From Deltaproteobacteria bacterium (GTDB lineage Bacteria > Desulfobacterota > Dissulfuribacteria > Dissulfuribacterales > QOAL01): a stretch of DNA of 37,678 nucleotides. Below the pieces are notes generated by a model. The model saw only the letters and a program-made list of their open reading frames with translations, was not told the origin of the DNA and made no database searches. The position numbers were made by a program, and so were the translations under genes. The stretch lies in NCBI GenBank assembly GCA_015494395.1, contig WGBG01000075.1, positions 1-37,678 on the forward strand. Reading direction: 5' to 3'. The stretch's first letter is position 1. Each line of letters begins with the position of its first letter. This document shows, piece by piece, positions 25,163 to 33,468 of the stretch.

Positions 25163-25924
25163 TTACAGGTTGAATAATCTTTCCAGGTTTTGCGCAGCAG
25201 TTTGAGCATTTTTTTCTGCGTATTCATGGCCATTTCCTGAACAGACTGCTTTTACTGCCATGAACTTGCTGTTTGCAGCTCCCTGTTTTCCAAATACCAT
25301 GGAGACCAGCCAGAAGGAAAGGTCCATAAAAAAATCCTCTGCAAACATACTGTGCATTGCGGCAGAGTGTTCCTGGGAGAGGTATGCAACCTTTTTCCCA
25401 AGTTTGAGGAGAGCCCGGTCATTTGGCTGTTTTCCCTTGATAATTTTAAGATTTTTGCAATAGGGCACCTGAAATTCAATAACCTCTTTGGGAAGATTTA
25501 TCCCGGCTTGCTGCCACGCCGCCTGCACCTGGCGTTTTGCCTCAAGGTTTTTTGATGCCAGGGTTTTGTAATGATTGGCAGACCATAAGCCGTAGGTTCG
25601 GCAGCCTAAAAACCGGTCTTTGTAGATGATGCACCGTCCCTTCTCAAGAAATGGGCATGACATGATCTTTACCGGGTTGAGATAGAAGTAGAGTGCAATA
25701 CGGTGGAGTATTTCCATGCGGCGTGGCGGTTCCATGCTGCTCAGGCTGTCAAGAGCAGAGACCGCCTCTGTGAATGTCATGTCAGGAAGGAGTGTGCAGC
25801 AGTGGGCCAGTCCCTTGCATGTTACCTCAGGCAGTTTTCTGTAAATTGAGTGGAGCTCTTTGGTAAACTTGCGGGAGGTCTGGAGCAGCTGGGTTATGGA
25901 GGCAGCAGGCATGGAGTTATGCAT
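25163..25924 (-). CDS. YkgJ-family-like Cys-cluster protein
   Basis: 253 aa, soluble, no signal peptide. Cysteines are arranged as CKGLAHCC (about 36-43), then CPFLEKGRCIIY...LGCRTYG (about 90-110), which matches the pattern of the YkgJ/UPF0153 zinc- or iron-chelating domain (CxxxxxCC, C-x7-C, CR-x-Y/F). A further Cys lies at VPYCKN. The second half is helical with no recognised domain. Function in this family is not established. The gene starts 2 bp behind the GGDEF gene's stop, so it is translationally linked to a signalling cluster, and it ends just before the mraZ promoter region. Confidence 0.7.
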   Translation of the reverse strand: MHNSMPAASITQLLQTSRKFTKELHSIYRKLPEVTCKGLAHCCTLLPDMTFTEAVSALDSLSSMEPPRRMEILHRIALYFYLNPVKIMSCPFLEKGRCIIYKDRFLGCRTYGLWSANHYKTLASKNLEAKRQVQAAWQQAGINLPKEVIEFQVPYCKNLKIIKGKQPNDRALLKLGKKVAYLSQEHSAAMHSMFAEDFFMDLSFWLVSMVFGKQGAANSKFMAVKAVCSGNGHEYAEKNAQTAAQNLERLFNL

Positions 25925-25926
25925 GG

Positions 25927-26868
25927 CTAACTGGCATCTGAACCATAGGTGCGCCTGTCAACAAGGAAATTGTTTCCAGACATTGCTTTTACCTTTTTCT
26001 TAAGCTGTGCTGCTGCCGCTGCTATCTCTCCAAAATGGCTGAAACTCCCTGGCAGGCAGGGTATCACCGCTATAGAAAGTGAGGTCAGGGGAAAGGTTTT
26101 TTTGTTGCCCTGCCTGTCAACTGATGAAAAGCAGCCGGCCTCAAGGTCTGCATCATCAAAAAACAGGGGAATCAAAGCGGAAAAATTTTTGAGTATCTCC
26201 TGGCAGGTGGACTCTGTCTTCTCTAGGGGTACAATGAACACAAAGTCATCGCCTCCCACATGGCCAACAAAACCATCTGCCCCGCCCTGTTCCCTGATAA
26301 CATTTACCAGGACCCTGGAGAGCATGCGGATAACCTCATCACCCCTTGAAAAACCGTACCTGTCATTAAAGGGCTTGAAGCTGTCAATATCCGCATAGGC
26401 AACGGCCGCCTCTCTGCCTTCATCAATAACCCCCTGGATACTTTTAAGGATTGAGGTGTTTCCTGGAAGCTGCGTAAGGGGATTGTTGTCACCAATCCTT
26501 TTTTTTCTGGCCAGTGCAAGGTCTATGCGTATCATCAGTTCATCAACAGCAGTCTGGCTGCAGATGATGTCATCCACCGGATATTCTGACCAGTCTATGC
26601 CTGATGTTATGTCACGGGGAGAGATAATGAGGATTACCGGCAGCAGGGCAAGTTGGAGGTTGTTTTTAAGTGCCTGCACCACCTCGCTGTCAAGGTGCAT
26701 GTGGAGCCCTTTTTGCAGAACTAGGAGGTCCGGAGGATCTGTGAGGACTGTATCAACCGCCCTGGCGATGTCATTTAATATGATTACCTTGTGCCCCTTT
26801 GCCTCAAGGCACATGGCGTAATCCGGCCTGTTGAAAAAATCCGGCGCAATTATTACTATTCTTGCCAT
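25927..26868 (-). CDS. Degenerate receiver domain plus GGDEF-family diguanylate cyclase
   Basis: 313 aa. The N-terminal 120 residues resemble a response-regulator receiver fold, but the phosphoacceptor position reads PDLLVLQKG, Gln in place of Asp, so phosphorylation control is unlikely. The C-terminal domain (about 130-305) is GGDEF-like: NPLTQLPGN, DIDSFKPFNDRYGFSRGDE, and the active loop HVGGDDFVF, where GGDDF replaces GGDEF or GGEEF. No inhibitory RxxD site is visible five residues ahead of it. Cyclic-di-GMP synthesis is plausible but not certain. Neighbours are an HDOD protein upstream and the YkgJ-like protein 2 bp downstream. Confidence 0.82.
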   Translation of the reverse strand: MARIVIIAPDFFNRPDYAMCLEAKGHKVIILNDIARAVDTVLTDPPDLLVLQKGLHMHLDSEVVQALKNNLQLALLPVILIISPRDITSGIDWSEYPVDDIICSQTAVDELMIRIDLALARKKRIGDNNPLTQLPGNTSILKSIQGVIDEGREAAVAYADIDSFKPFNDRYGFSRGDEVIRMLSRVLVNVIREQGGADGFVGHVGGDDFVFIVPLEKTESTCQEILKNFSALIPLFFDDADLEAGCFSSVDRQGNKKTFPLTSLSIAVIPCLPGSFSHFGEIAAAAAQLKKKVKAMSGNNFLVDRRTYGSDAS

Positions 26869-26935
26869 GGATCAATCTCTTGAGAATCGCTACAAGCTTA
26901 AAAGCTCAAGGCTGAAAGTGTGGTGAACCAGTATC

Positions 26936-27781
26936 TTACTGTTCCTGGTCAATCTCCCCTGTAAAGTTTGCAAGTTCTGCCAGTTTCTCATCAAGTTCTT
27001 CGAGAATTTCTCTGGCATCACTTTTGCCAAACTTGATGATATCCCATGCCTTGTGATCAAGGGGTGGCACCCAGGGGTCACCGCCTGATCCAAAGCCAAC
27101 AGCACGTATAAGAATGTCTGAAAAATGGATTATTGCCGTGATTTCCTGGTGATCTTTACACTTTGCCGGCCTGTGGTGGTATTTTACCGGAATAACAAGA
27201 GAGTCTGGAAGATTCCACTGGGTTGCCAGTATTCCACCGATTTCACTGTGGGTCATTCCCACTATTTCAAGCTCAACGTCACGCACTGGCAGTTCCCGCT
27301 CCCGGGAGTTGGCAAGTATCCTGTCATACTCTTTGGGAAGTTCTGCCCTGAGTACAATCTTTCCAAGGTCATGAATCAGCCCGGCAGTAGAAACCTCTTC
27401 CGGGTTTTTAATGCCACGCCTTCGGGCAATGATTCCTGCAGCTGTGGCACATCCAAGGCTGTGTTCAAACAGCCTTATGTCTGAGGCCTGCATCACTTCA
27501 AATATGGATGAGGTCACGATCAGCGTTTTGATTACGTTAAAACCAAGTAAAACCAAGGCATTATTAATGGTGGATATTCGTTGCGGAAAGCCATAAAACG
27601 AGGAATTTACCATTTTGAGCAGCTTGGCAGTGAGCACCTGGTCCTTTTCTATGACCTTGCCAAGGCGTGCTGCAGTTGTGTCCTCATCCTGCACCATCTC
27701 GTTAAGCCTGGACACAATGGGCGGAATAGTGGGCAGGGACTGGACATTGTCCAGCCTCGAAATAAGTTCTTCCCTGGTCAT
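26936..27781 (-). CDS. HDOD-domain signalling protein
   Basis: 281 aa from the ATG at 27781; the frame opens further to a TTG at 27823 that would overlap the upstream gene, so the ATG 7 bp after that gene's stop is preferred. The HDOD domain spans most of the chain: LPTIPPIVSRLNEMVQDED, LTAKLLKMVNSSFYGFP, ALVLLGFNVIKTLI, then LIHDLGKIVL, and MTHSEIGGILATQWNLP with YHHRP. HDOD proteins are non-enzymatic or weakly enzymatic relatives of HD phosphohydrolases used in deltaproteobacterial regulation. An acidic tail follows. Linked to a GGDEF gene and a small conserved protein. Confidence 0.88.
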   Translation of the reverse strand: MTREELISRLDNVQSLPTIPPIVSRLNEMVQDEDTTAARLGKVIEKDQVLTAKLLKMVNSSFYGFPQRISTINNALVLLGFNVIKTLIVTSSIFEVMQASDIRLFEHSLGCATAAGIIARRRGIKNPEEVSTAGLIHDLGKIVLRAELPKEYDRILANSRERELPVRDVELEIVGMTHSEIGGILATQWNLPDSLVIPVKYHHRPAKCKDHQEITAIIHFSDILIRAVGFGSGGDPWVPPLDHKAWDIIKFGKSDAREILEELDEKLAELANFTGEIDQEQ

Positions 27782-27788
27782 GACAAAA

Positions 27789-28139
27789 TCAGTTTTGGCC
27801 TCCGGTTCTCTTTGCTGAGGCAACTGCCTCAGGCCCCCTCTCCTGAACTATCCAGAACTCGGCAATCAGTTTTTTAATGGCTTTCAGGACAGGATCGTTG
27901 TTTACCTTTGAAAACCGGTGCTCCAGCTCTTTCAGGCGGGTGCCAAGGCTCTTGTCTCCAGGAAGTACCACCGGCCTTCCCTGTACGGTGAGCACTGTTA
28001 CCCCCTGTTTTTTAAGCCTTTCAATGAGCTCGGCTGTAAGCTCAGAGTCAGGGCCGCAAAGCACCTGCCCCTCAGGGGTGACAGCCTCCTTTTCAAGTTT
28101 CATTCCGGGGACAGCATATTTTATGGGAATTCTCTGCAT
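27789..28139 (-). CDS. Small conserved protein upstream of HDOD gene
   Basis: 116 aa. The first 55 residues (MQRIPIKYAVPGMKLEKEAV, then LTAELIERLKKQGVTVLTVQG) follow the pattern of the short beta-rich segment (DUF3391-like) often found ahead of HD-GYP or HDOD domains. The remainder is a charged helix. Because it is encoded 7 bp ahead of an HDOD gene, it may be the split N-terminal partner of that protein. Enzymatic motifs are absent. Confidence 0.65.
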   Translation of the reverse strand: MQRIPIKYAVPGMKLEKEAVTPEGQVLCGPDSELTAELIERLKKQGVTVLTVQGRPVVLPGDKSLGTRLKELEHRFSKVNNDPVLKAIKKLIAEFWIVQERGPEAVASAKRTGGQN

Positions 28140-28203
28140 AGTATCAGCAGCAGGTGCTGTTATTGGTGGTTCTCTTTATCCATAATAAAGGGCCGTTTAG
28201 AGG

Positions 28204-29673
28204 TCATTTAATTTCAGGCAGTTTGTTGCAGCAGCCTGCCATCAGCTCAACATTATATGCAGCCTGCAGCAGTGTTTCCTCCTGAAAGTGGTCTGCGACG
28301 AGCTGCAGCCCGATTGGGAGGTTGTCTTTGCTGAAGCCGCATGGAACAGATAGTGCCGGCAGCCCGGCCAGGTTAACAGGTATGGTAAAAATATCCGACA
28401 GGTACATCTGAAGCGGATCCCCTGTCTTGTCACCAATCCCGAATGCAGGGGTTGGGGCTACAGGGGTTGCAAGGACATGGCAGCCTGTTTCCTGGAAAAC
28501 CTTTTTGAAATCCTGCATTATCAGTGTACGTACCTGGGAAGCCTTCTTGTAATAGGCGTCATAGTATCCGGCAGACAGGCAGTATGTGCCGATCATGATA
28601 CGCCGTTTGACCTCATCACCAAAACCCTCTGAACGGGTTGACTGGTACATCTCCATGAGGTTCGCATAATTGCTGCTTCGGTGGCCATATTTTACCCCGT
28701 CGTATCGTGACAGGTTCGATGATGCCTCTGCTGGTGCAATTATATAGTAGGCTGCTACTGCATATTCAGTGTGGGGCAGAGAGACCTCACGGATGGAAGC
28801 TCCCTGTTTTTCAAGGTATTCAATACCCTTTTGTACAACATTTTCAACATCAGGATCAAGCCCTTTCACAAAGTATTCTGATGGAACTCCCACAACCATG
28901 CCCTTCAGTCCCTCCTTCAGGGCGTCCCTGTAACACGGGACCGGCATGTCAGCAGAAGTGGAATCTCTGGGATCGTGGCCTGATATTGCCTCAAGCAGGA
29001 TGGCACAGTCTGTAACATCCCGGGTGAGCGGCCCAATCTGGTCCAGAGAGGAGGCAAAGGCAACCAGTCCAAACCGTGATACCCTTCCGTATGTTGGTTT
29101 CATGCCCACCACCCCGCAGTGGGATGCAGGCTGCCTGATTGATCCCCCTGTGTCGGATCCCAGGGATGCCGGGCACTCTCCTGCAGCTACCGCAGCCGCA
29201 GAGCCTCCGCTTGACCCGCCTGGAATGCGTTTGGTGTCCCAGGGGTTCCGGGTCTTCATGAATGCGGAATTTTCAGTTGATGAGCCCATGGCAAACTCAT
29301 CCATGTTAAGTTTCCCAAGCATGACTGCTCCCTGGCTGTTGAGCATGTCCATCACTGTGGCATTGTAGGGTGGAACAAAATTTTCAAGCATGCGGGACGC
29401 ACAAGTGGTGCGGGTTCCTTTGGTGCAAATCAGGTCCTTGATGCCAAGGGGAATACCGGTCAGTGGTGCGGTCCCACCATCTTTCAGGCGATTTAGGGCC
29501 GCCTTCGCATCCTCCTCTGCGACTCCAGGTGTTACTGTTATGTATGCCTGTACTGTGGGATCAACCGCCTCGATACGCTCAAGATAAGCAGATGCAATTT
29601 CAGAGGGGGAAACCTCTCTGTCTGAAAGCAGAGACTGCAGTTTGCTTATGGGAAAGGTAATTAGTTCGTTCAT
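28204..29673 (-). CDS. gatA: Glutamyl-tRNA(Gln)/aspartyl-tRNA(Asn) amidotransferase subunit A
   Basis: 489 aa, full length. The amidase subunit that releases ammonia from glutamine for transamidation of misacylated tRNA. The amidase signature is complete: the Lys of [10 protein letters not shown], the [14 protein letters not shown] loop, and the catalytic Ser in [12 protein letters not shown] form the Ser-cisSer-Lys triad. The gene follows gatC by 20 bp. gatB is not in this window, which is common because it is often encoded elsewhere. This suggests the organism makes Gln-tRNA and/or Asn-tRNA indirectly. Confidence 0.97.
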   Translation of the reverse strand: MNELITFPISKLQSLLSDREVSPSEIASAYLERIEAVDPTVQAYITVTPGVAEEDAKAALNRLKDGGTAPLTGIPLGIKDLICTKGTRTTCASRMLENFVPPYNATVMDMLNSQGAVMLGKLNMDEFAMGSSTENSAFMKTRNPWDTKRIPGGSSGGSAAAVAAGECPASLGSDTGGSIRQPASHCGVVGMKPTYGRVSRFGLVAFASSLDQIGPLTRDVTDCAILLEAISGHDPRDSTSADMPVPCYRDALKEGLKGMVVGVPSEYFVKGLDPDVENVVQKGIEYLEKQGASIREVSLPHTEYAVAAYYIIAPAEASSNLSRYDGVKYGHRSSNYANLMEMYQSTRSEGFGDEVKRRIMIGTYCLSAGYYDAYYKKASQVRTLIMQDFKKVFQETGCHVLATPVAPTPAFGIGDKTGDPLQMYLSDIFTIPVNLAGLPALSVPCGFSKDNLPIGLQLVADHFQEETLLQAAYNVELMAGCCNKLPEIK

Positions 29674-29693
29674 TGCTTGATAGTTTCTTCCTG

Positions 29694-29981
29694 TTAGATG
29701 ATTCGGGGCACTACAAATGCTCCATTTTCTTCCTGTGGCGCATTGGCAACGCTCTCTTCCACTGGCAGTGATGGTTCAACCCTGTCCTCTCTGAAGACAT
29801 TGGTTACCTGCAGGGCATGGGTTGTTGGCGGTACATCAGCGGTATCAATCTCTTCAAGTTTGGCAATGTATCCGAGGATGTCATTTAACTGTCCTGTGAA
29901 ATTGGCCAGTTCGTCCTTTGAAAAACTAAGTCTTGCAAGCTGTGCCACATGCTCAAGTTCTTCAATTGTTATATCTGCCAT
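29694..29981 (-). CDS. gatC: Amidotransferase subunit C
   Basis: 95 aa from ATG 29981, which has GGAG 7-8 nt upstream; a longer start at 29993 is less likely. Small subunit that wraps around and stabilises GatA in the GatCAB complex. [21 protein letters not shown], the central [16 protein letters not shown], and the C-terminal [16 protein letters not shown] are typical. First gene of the 30.0-25.2 kb run. Confidence 0.96.
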   Translation of the reverse strand: MADITIEELEHVAQLARLSFSKDELANFTGQLNDILGYIAKLEEIDTADVPPTTHALQVTNVFREDRVEPSLPVEESVANAPQEENGAFVVPRII

Positions 29982-30413
29982 GATAAACTCCAAATTTTTT
30001 TATTGAGTGAAGTCAGGAGCTGCCAGGTTATACTTCCTGTCGGTCACCCCGACAGGGAATAGTCAAATTTCCTTGCGTCCTTGTTGTCCTTCGCGGTTCA
30101 GTTTTTGTCTTTTTAGACTTTCAGCTTCGAGCTATTTTAAATGTATTCCAATTATTACAACAATGCCACATGCGGGACAAGCTTTGCAAGAAAATAGGCA
30201 TTTTCTGCAGGGTGGTATGTATTTATTGCAACAGGGAGAAACAAGTCCGGCTGTTTAAGCGATTGTTCAGACTGTATCTTGCCTGAATCATAAAGAAAAA
30301 GCGATATGGCCGTGATGCAGTCATCACAATGCTTTAAGGGCATGATGATTGCAAATTGGTCATGAATATTATTGAACCCAGAATAAGCAGGAAAGATAAA
30401 TTGGGATAACACC
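29982..30413. other. Intergenic region between divergent gatC and orphan gene
   Basis: It holds repeat B copy 3 (30070-30138) but no promoter or terminator I would defend. An open minus-strand frame (30155-30430) and an overlapping Cys-rich minus frame ending at 30132 (several CxxC spacings, no start codon) may be remains of a small zinc-ribbon gene, but neither is convincing. Confidence 0.4.
30070..30138 (+). repeat. Dispersed repeat family B, copy 3
   Basis: TTGCGTCCTTGTTGTCCTTC, then GCGGTTCAGTTTTTGTC and a tail CTTTCAGCTTCGAGCTATTT. It matches the copies at 5385 and 23051 with several mismatches. It lies upstream of gatC. Confidence 0.7.
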
Positions 30414-31400
30414 ATGCATACCACACCCATAACTCCTTTTGTGGCGCCAGCCCCTTCACATGAAGGCAGGGTTCCTGCAGGTGCGGGTGATACCGGATTG
30501 AAGGAAATTGTTGATGCATCTGTCGCGGGCAGTGAGCAAAGTGCCTTGGGTGGTAATATTTCTCAAACTGCCACAGCCAGGCCTTCCTTTGGTGAGCAGC
30601 TTTCCCTCTACTTGGAAGAACAGCTTGTCTCAAGCCCCGGTGCCAAGAATTTCGATTTTTCTAAAGGATACAAAATTTCTGTGGATGAAAGTCCCATGGA
30701 CTGGGAAGACAGGGTGGTAAAGGATGTGGAAGACGCCGGTCTTAACGTGCTTAATTTCTTCAAGGATGGGGTTACAGGCGGCGATAAATATTACAAAACC
30801 CATGAAGGTACCATTTCCAAAACCACGAGTTCCCCTGGCCTTCTCGGCTCCCTTATAGATTTTGTCAAGGATTTTGCAAGTGCATTAAGCTTTGGGGCGT
30901 GGCGTCCGGATGGTGAGGCTGCCCCGGAGGGCGTAATGGATCACCTGTCTTTTGCCGCATCAAAACTGAAGGAGGCTTTTGGCGGCGACCTGGTGGGAGG
31001 GGTGCTTGGTTCTGTTGTCCAGATGGGAGAAGACCTGCTGCTTGCAGGCTGGAATCTCACCGAAGCTGTGCCTGACGCCCTGTTCGGGATGTTTGAGCCG
31101 GGAAGAGTTGCGGTGGATACGATATTTGATAATGGACAGGTGGCAATAGACTACATAACAGATGTAATACCAGGTGGAGAGGCCTGGATGAGGGTTCATG
31201 CATCACACATTATTGATGGCAGGTTCCCGGTTCTTTATAATCTCCACACCCCTGAACACTTTGCAGAAGATTTGAGGTGGGAAACCATTCAGAATACACC
31301 TTTAAGGAAATCAATAGAGACAATCGGAAGCCTGCTTGCTGATGCAGCCTTGATATTCCTGGTCAGCCAAGGGGTTACTATTAGCGACAGCAGGCGTTAG
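30414..31400 (+). CDS. Unrecognised 328-aa protein, orphan on the plus strand
   Basis: I do not recognise this family. The ATG at 30414 has no clear ribosome site. There is no signal peptide. Residues 1-55 are Pro/Ala/Ser/Gly-rich and look disordered. The middle and end (about 130-320) contain Gly/Ala/Leu-rich amphipathic or weakly hydrophobic helices (SLIDFVKDFASALSFG, VGGVLGSVVQMGEDLLLAGW, IGSLLADAALIFLVS) with acidic residues between them. Codon use resembles neighbouring genes and the frame is clean, so it is probably real. It stands alone: gatC is divergent to the left, and the EPS barrel gene converges with only 13 bp between stops. A secreted or membrane-interacting protein is possible, but that is a guess. 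Confidence 0.6.
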   Translation: MHTTPITPFVAPAPSHEGRVPAGAGDTGLKEIVDASVAGSEQSALGGNISQTATARPSFGEQLSLYLEEQLVSSPGAKNFDFSKGYKISVDESPMDWEDRVVKDVEDAGLNVLNFFKDGVTGGDKYYKTHEGTISKTTSSPGLLGSLIDFVKDFASALSFGAWRPDGEAAPEGVMDHLSFAASKLKEAFGGDLVGGVLGSVVQMGEDLLLAGWNLTEAVPDALFGMFEPGRVAVDTIFDNGQVAIDYITDVIPGGEAWMRVHASHIIDGRFPVLYNLHTPEHFAEDLRWETIQNTPLRKSIETIGSLLADAALIFLVSQGVTISDSRR

Positions 31401-31413
31401 GCATGGGGTAAAG

Positions 31414-32835
31414 TTATCGGGTGGTGCGCCATGGCCTTGGGGTGGTAAGGACTATATTGAGCATCCCTCTGTTTTCGTAATAACTGTTGTTGTAGAGACC
31501 GGCATCCCTCCCTGAATCAAGGTGGTTAAAGCTGTAGGACAGGTTAAAACTTAGCCAGGTGTATGGTGCCCAGTTAATGCCTGCACCTGCACCGTAGTTG
31601 TCATCATGTCCACTGCTGGAGCCAGTAGCATAGTCATTATCTGCTGCTTTGAAATTGTCGCGTCTGAAGGAGATATAGGCATTGCACCCCAGCCGTTCCA
31701 GAATCTGGTATGTACCGGACAGGCCGGTTTCGAAAAAGAAGGATGGGCCTACTGAGTCATTTGTAAAGACACCCTGGGCTTGACCTGATTCCCCGTAAAG
31801 CCTTATGGAGCCATGCTGGAAGGTTTTGTTCAGGCTGAGTCCTCCGGAAAAGTGGGGTGTTTTATCTCCCTGGTCCATCACCTGGACAACACCGCCTGCA
31901 TGACATTCAATGGAAAAATCCCTGGACATCGAGTAATTGAATCCTATGACCATGTCATGGGTACCATAGTTCTGTGAAAAGCCCGTGTCTTCAGATGATA
32001 CCGTTTCATCCTCATCGTATGATATAGTGTAGTAGCTGTACTGATAAAACATGGTTGTGTGCGGATTAAAACGGTGGTTTAACCTGAATCTTGCTGTCCC
32101 GGATTTAGTGTCACTCTGATCCTTGAAATTACCCTGGTCGTATGTGCCTTCAAGCTCGATGCCCCACTCCGGATTAAGCCAGTAAGTTATAGTTGCCCTT
32201 GGGGTGTGCCGCATGTACTCGCTGCTCTGGTCATTGCTGCTGCTGAAATCGTGTCTGATACCATTTACATAGGATATGACGATTGAGTCGTCCGGGCCAA
32301 ACTGGTGTGAGAAACTGAAGTCAGCATAGTTGGTCAGGTATGGCTGGCGGTCCCTGCGGGTGGTGTAATCCTCAGGCAGTGTACTTTCTGGTGGGCGGGT
32401 AATTTCAAAATTTCGATCCGATATCGGGTCTTCTGTATAGACCAGGTTATCCCGTATCTCAAACCTGGTGTGCCTTGAAAGATCATACCAGCCGTTCATG
32501 CCCATGTTATGATTCCAGCTGTTTCTGCTGCTCCAGTCAACATAACGGGTATAGCCGAAATCATAGGAGAGGGAGGCTCCCAGGGTGCGGGTCATGATTT
32601 CAGTGGTAAAGCCCGGAGTAAGGAGTGAATAGACATCACTTTCCTTTGGGTTGTTAGGATCGTCGCCTGAGTCAAGGAACAGGTTGTCTGTATATGTAAG
32701 TGCCTCTGTTATTCTTGGCTGAAATGTTAGCTGGTAGGCATGGCATGATGCGTAATTAAGCATGGAAGCAAGCGGTAAAACTATGGCAAAGCATAATAAT
32801 TTTGAACACCTTTGTGCGAATATAAGACGCATCAT
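31414..32835 (-). CDS. Outer-membrane beta-barrel protein of the EPS locus
   Basis: 473 aa. A signal peptide (about 1-34, ending SCHA) is followed by repeated amphipathic strands rich in Tyr, Asn, Asp and Ser, such as SLSYDFGYTRYVDW and RFRLNHRFNPHTTMFYQYSYY. There is no enzyme motif. Position just after the Wza-like gene, and its style, match the outer-membrane barrel found in exosortase-associated EPS clusters. The last residues (TTPRPWRTTR) do not end in the usual Phe/Trp, so the C-terminal strand may lie a little upstream. It starts 11 bp after the Wza-like stop. A role in polysaccharide passage through the outer membrane is inferred from context only. Confidence 0.72.
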   Translation of the reverse strand: MMRLIFAQRCSKLLCFAIVLPLASMLNYASCHAYQLTFQPRITEALTYTDNLFLDSGDDPNNPKESDVYSLLTPGFTTEIMTRTLGASLSYDFGYTRYVDWSSRNSWNHNMGMNGWYDLSRHTRFEIRDNLVYTEDPISDRNFEITRPPESTLPEDYTTRRDRQPYLTNYADFSFSHQFGPDDSIVISYVNGIRHDFSSSNDQSSEYMRHTPRATITYWLNPEWGIELEGTYDQGNFKDQSDTKSGTARFRLNHRFNPHTTMFYQYSYYTISYDEDETVSSEDTGFSQNYGTHDMVIGFNYSMSRDFSIECHAGGVVQVMDQGDKTPHFSGGLSLNKTFQHGSIRLYGESGQAQGVFTNDSVGPSFFFETGLSGTYQILERLGCNAYISFRRDNFKAADNDYATGSSSGHDDNYGAGAGINWAPYTWLSFNLSYSFNHLDSGRDAGLYNNSYYENRGMLNIVLTTPRPWRTTR

Positions 32836-32846
32836 GACAGGTATCC

Positions 32847-33428
32847 TCAGGGAACTATTATTGTGTCATCAACCTGTATGTAAACATTGTTTTCAAGATT
32901 TTCCCCGTCGGCAAGGTCCTTGTAGTTAATCCTCAGTGTGATGTCCTTGCCGTCTTTTTTGCGTACCAGCAATATCTCTTTTTTGGATGCCCATTCTGTA
33001 AATCCACCGGCAAGGGCAAAGGCCTGAAGTACGGTAAGCCTTTTGGTCAGGGGATATTCACCGGTGCGCTGTACCTCTCCCAGTATGTAGAATCTGTGGC
33101 TAGCCGGGTCCCTGACAGTTACAGTTACCTCAGGGTTGGTGACATAGTCCTTGAGTTTTACCTCAATATCCTTTTGGAGCTGTTCAGGGGTCTTGCCTGC
33201 TGCCACCACGTCATTGATGAGCGGCATGGTGATCTTGCCATCTGTTCGGACAAGGGCTTCAGGTATGGAAAATGCCTCCTCTTTCCAGGTTAGTATTTCC
33301 AGAACGTCGCCGCATCCGATTATATATGGAGGCAGTTTCTCTTGGCTGAAAGACGGTGAAATAAAAAGACATGAAAGAATAAGAATAGCAGCAAAAATAG
33401 TGATGAATGACTTTTTCGAAGTTGTCAT
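32847..33428 (-). CDS. Wza-like polysaccharide export protein (Poly_export and SLBB)
   Basis: 193 aa. A signal peptide (about 1-29, SPSFS before QEK) lacks a lipobox, so this is a periplasmic rather than lipidated member. The Poly_export domain follows: YIIGCGDVLEILTWKEE, VRTDGKITMPLINDVVAAG, LQKDIEVKLKDYVTNPEVTV. Then comes one SLBB domain (YILGEVQRTGEYPLTKRLTV). It is short compared with capsule-type Wza (about 380 aa), which is usual for EPS loci of the exosortase type. GGAGG sits 7 nt ahead of the ATG. It would guide polysaccharide across the periplasm with the Wzz-like protein. Confidence 0.9.
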   Translation of the reverse strand: MTTSKKSFITIFAAILILSCLFISPSFSQEKLPPYIIGCGDVLEILTWKEEAFSIPEALVRTDGKITMPLINDVVAAGKTPEQLQKDIEVKLKDYVTNPEVTVTVRDPASHRFYILGEVQRTGEYPLTKRLTVLQAFALAGGFTEWASKKEILLVRKKDGKDITLRINYKDLADGENLENNVYIQVDDTIIVP

Positions 33429-33468
33429 TTTCTGTCCTCCAGATCGGTTTGTCGCTGAAAAATTTTTG

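Noticed and set aside
25021-25233. A 70-codon minus-strand ORF over the G-rich repeat
   Set aside because: It overlaps the end of the YkgJ-like gene in another frame, and its C-terminal half is translated tandem repeat and AT-rich sequence.
28204-29981. Absence of gatB as a sign of a broken amidotransferase
   Set aside because: gatB is commonly encoded apart from gatCA, so its absence from the window means little.
30132-30430. Minus-strand frames, one Cys-rich (CxxC-type spacings) and one 91 codons long
   Set aside because: The Cys-rich frame lacks a start codon and the two frames overlap without a supported junction; they run into repeat B. A frameshifted small gene is possible but not supported.
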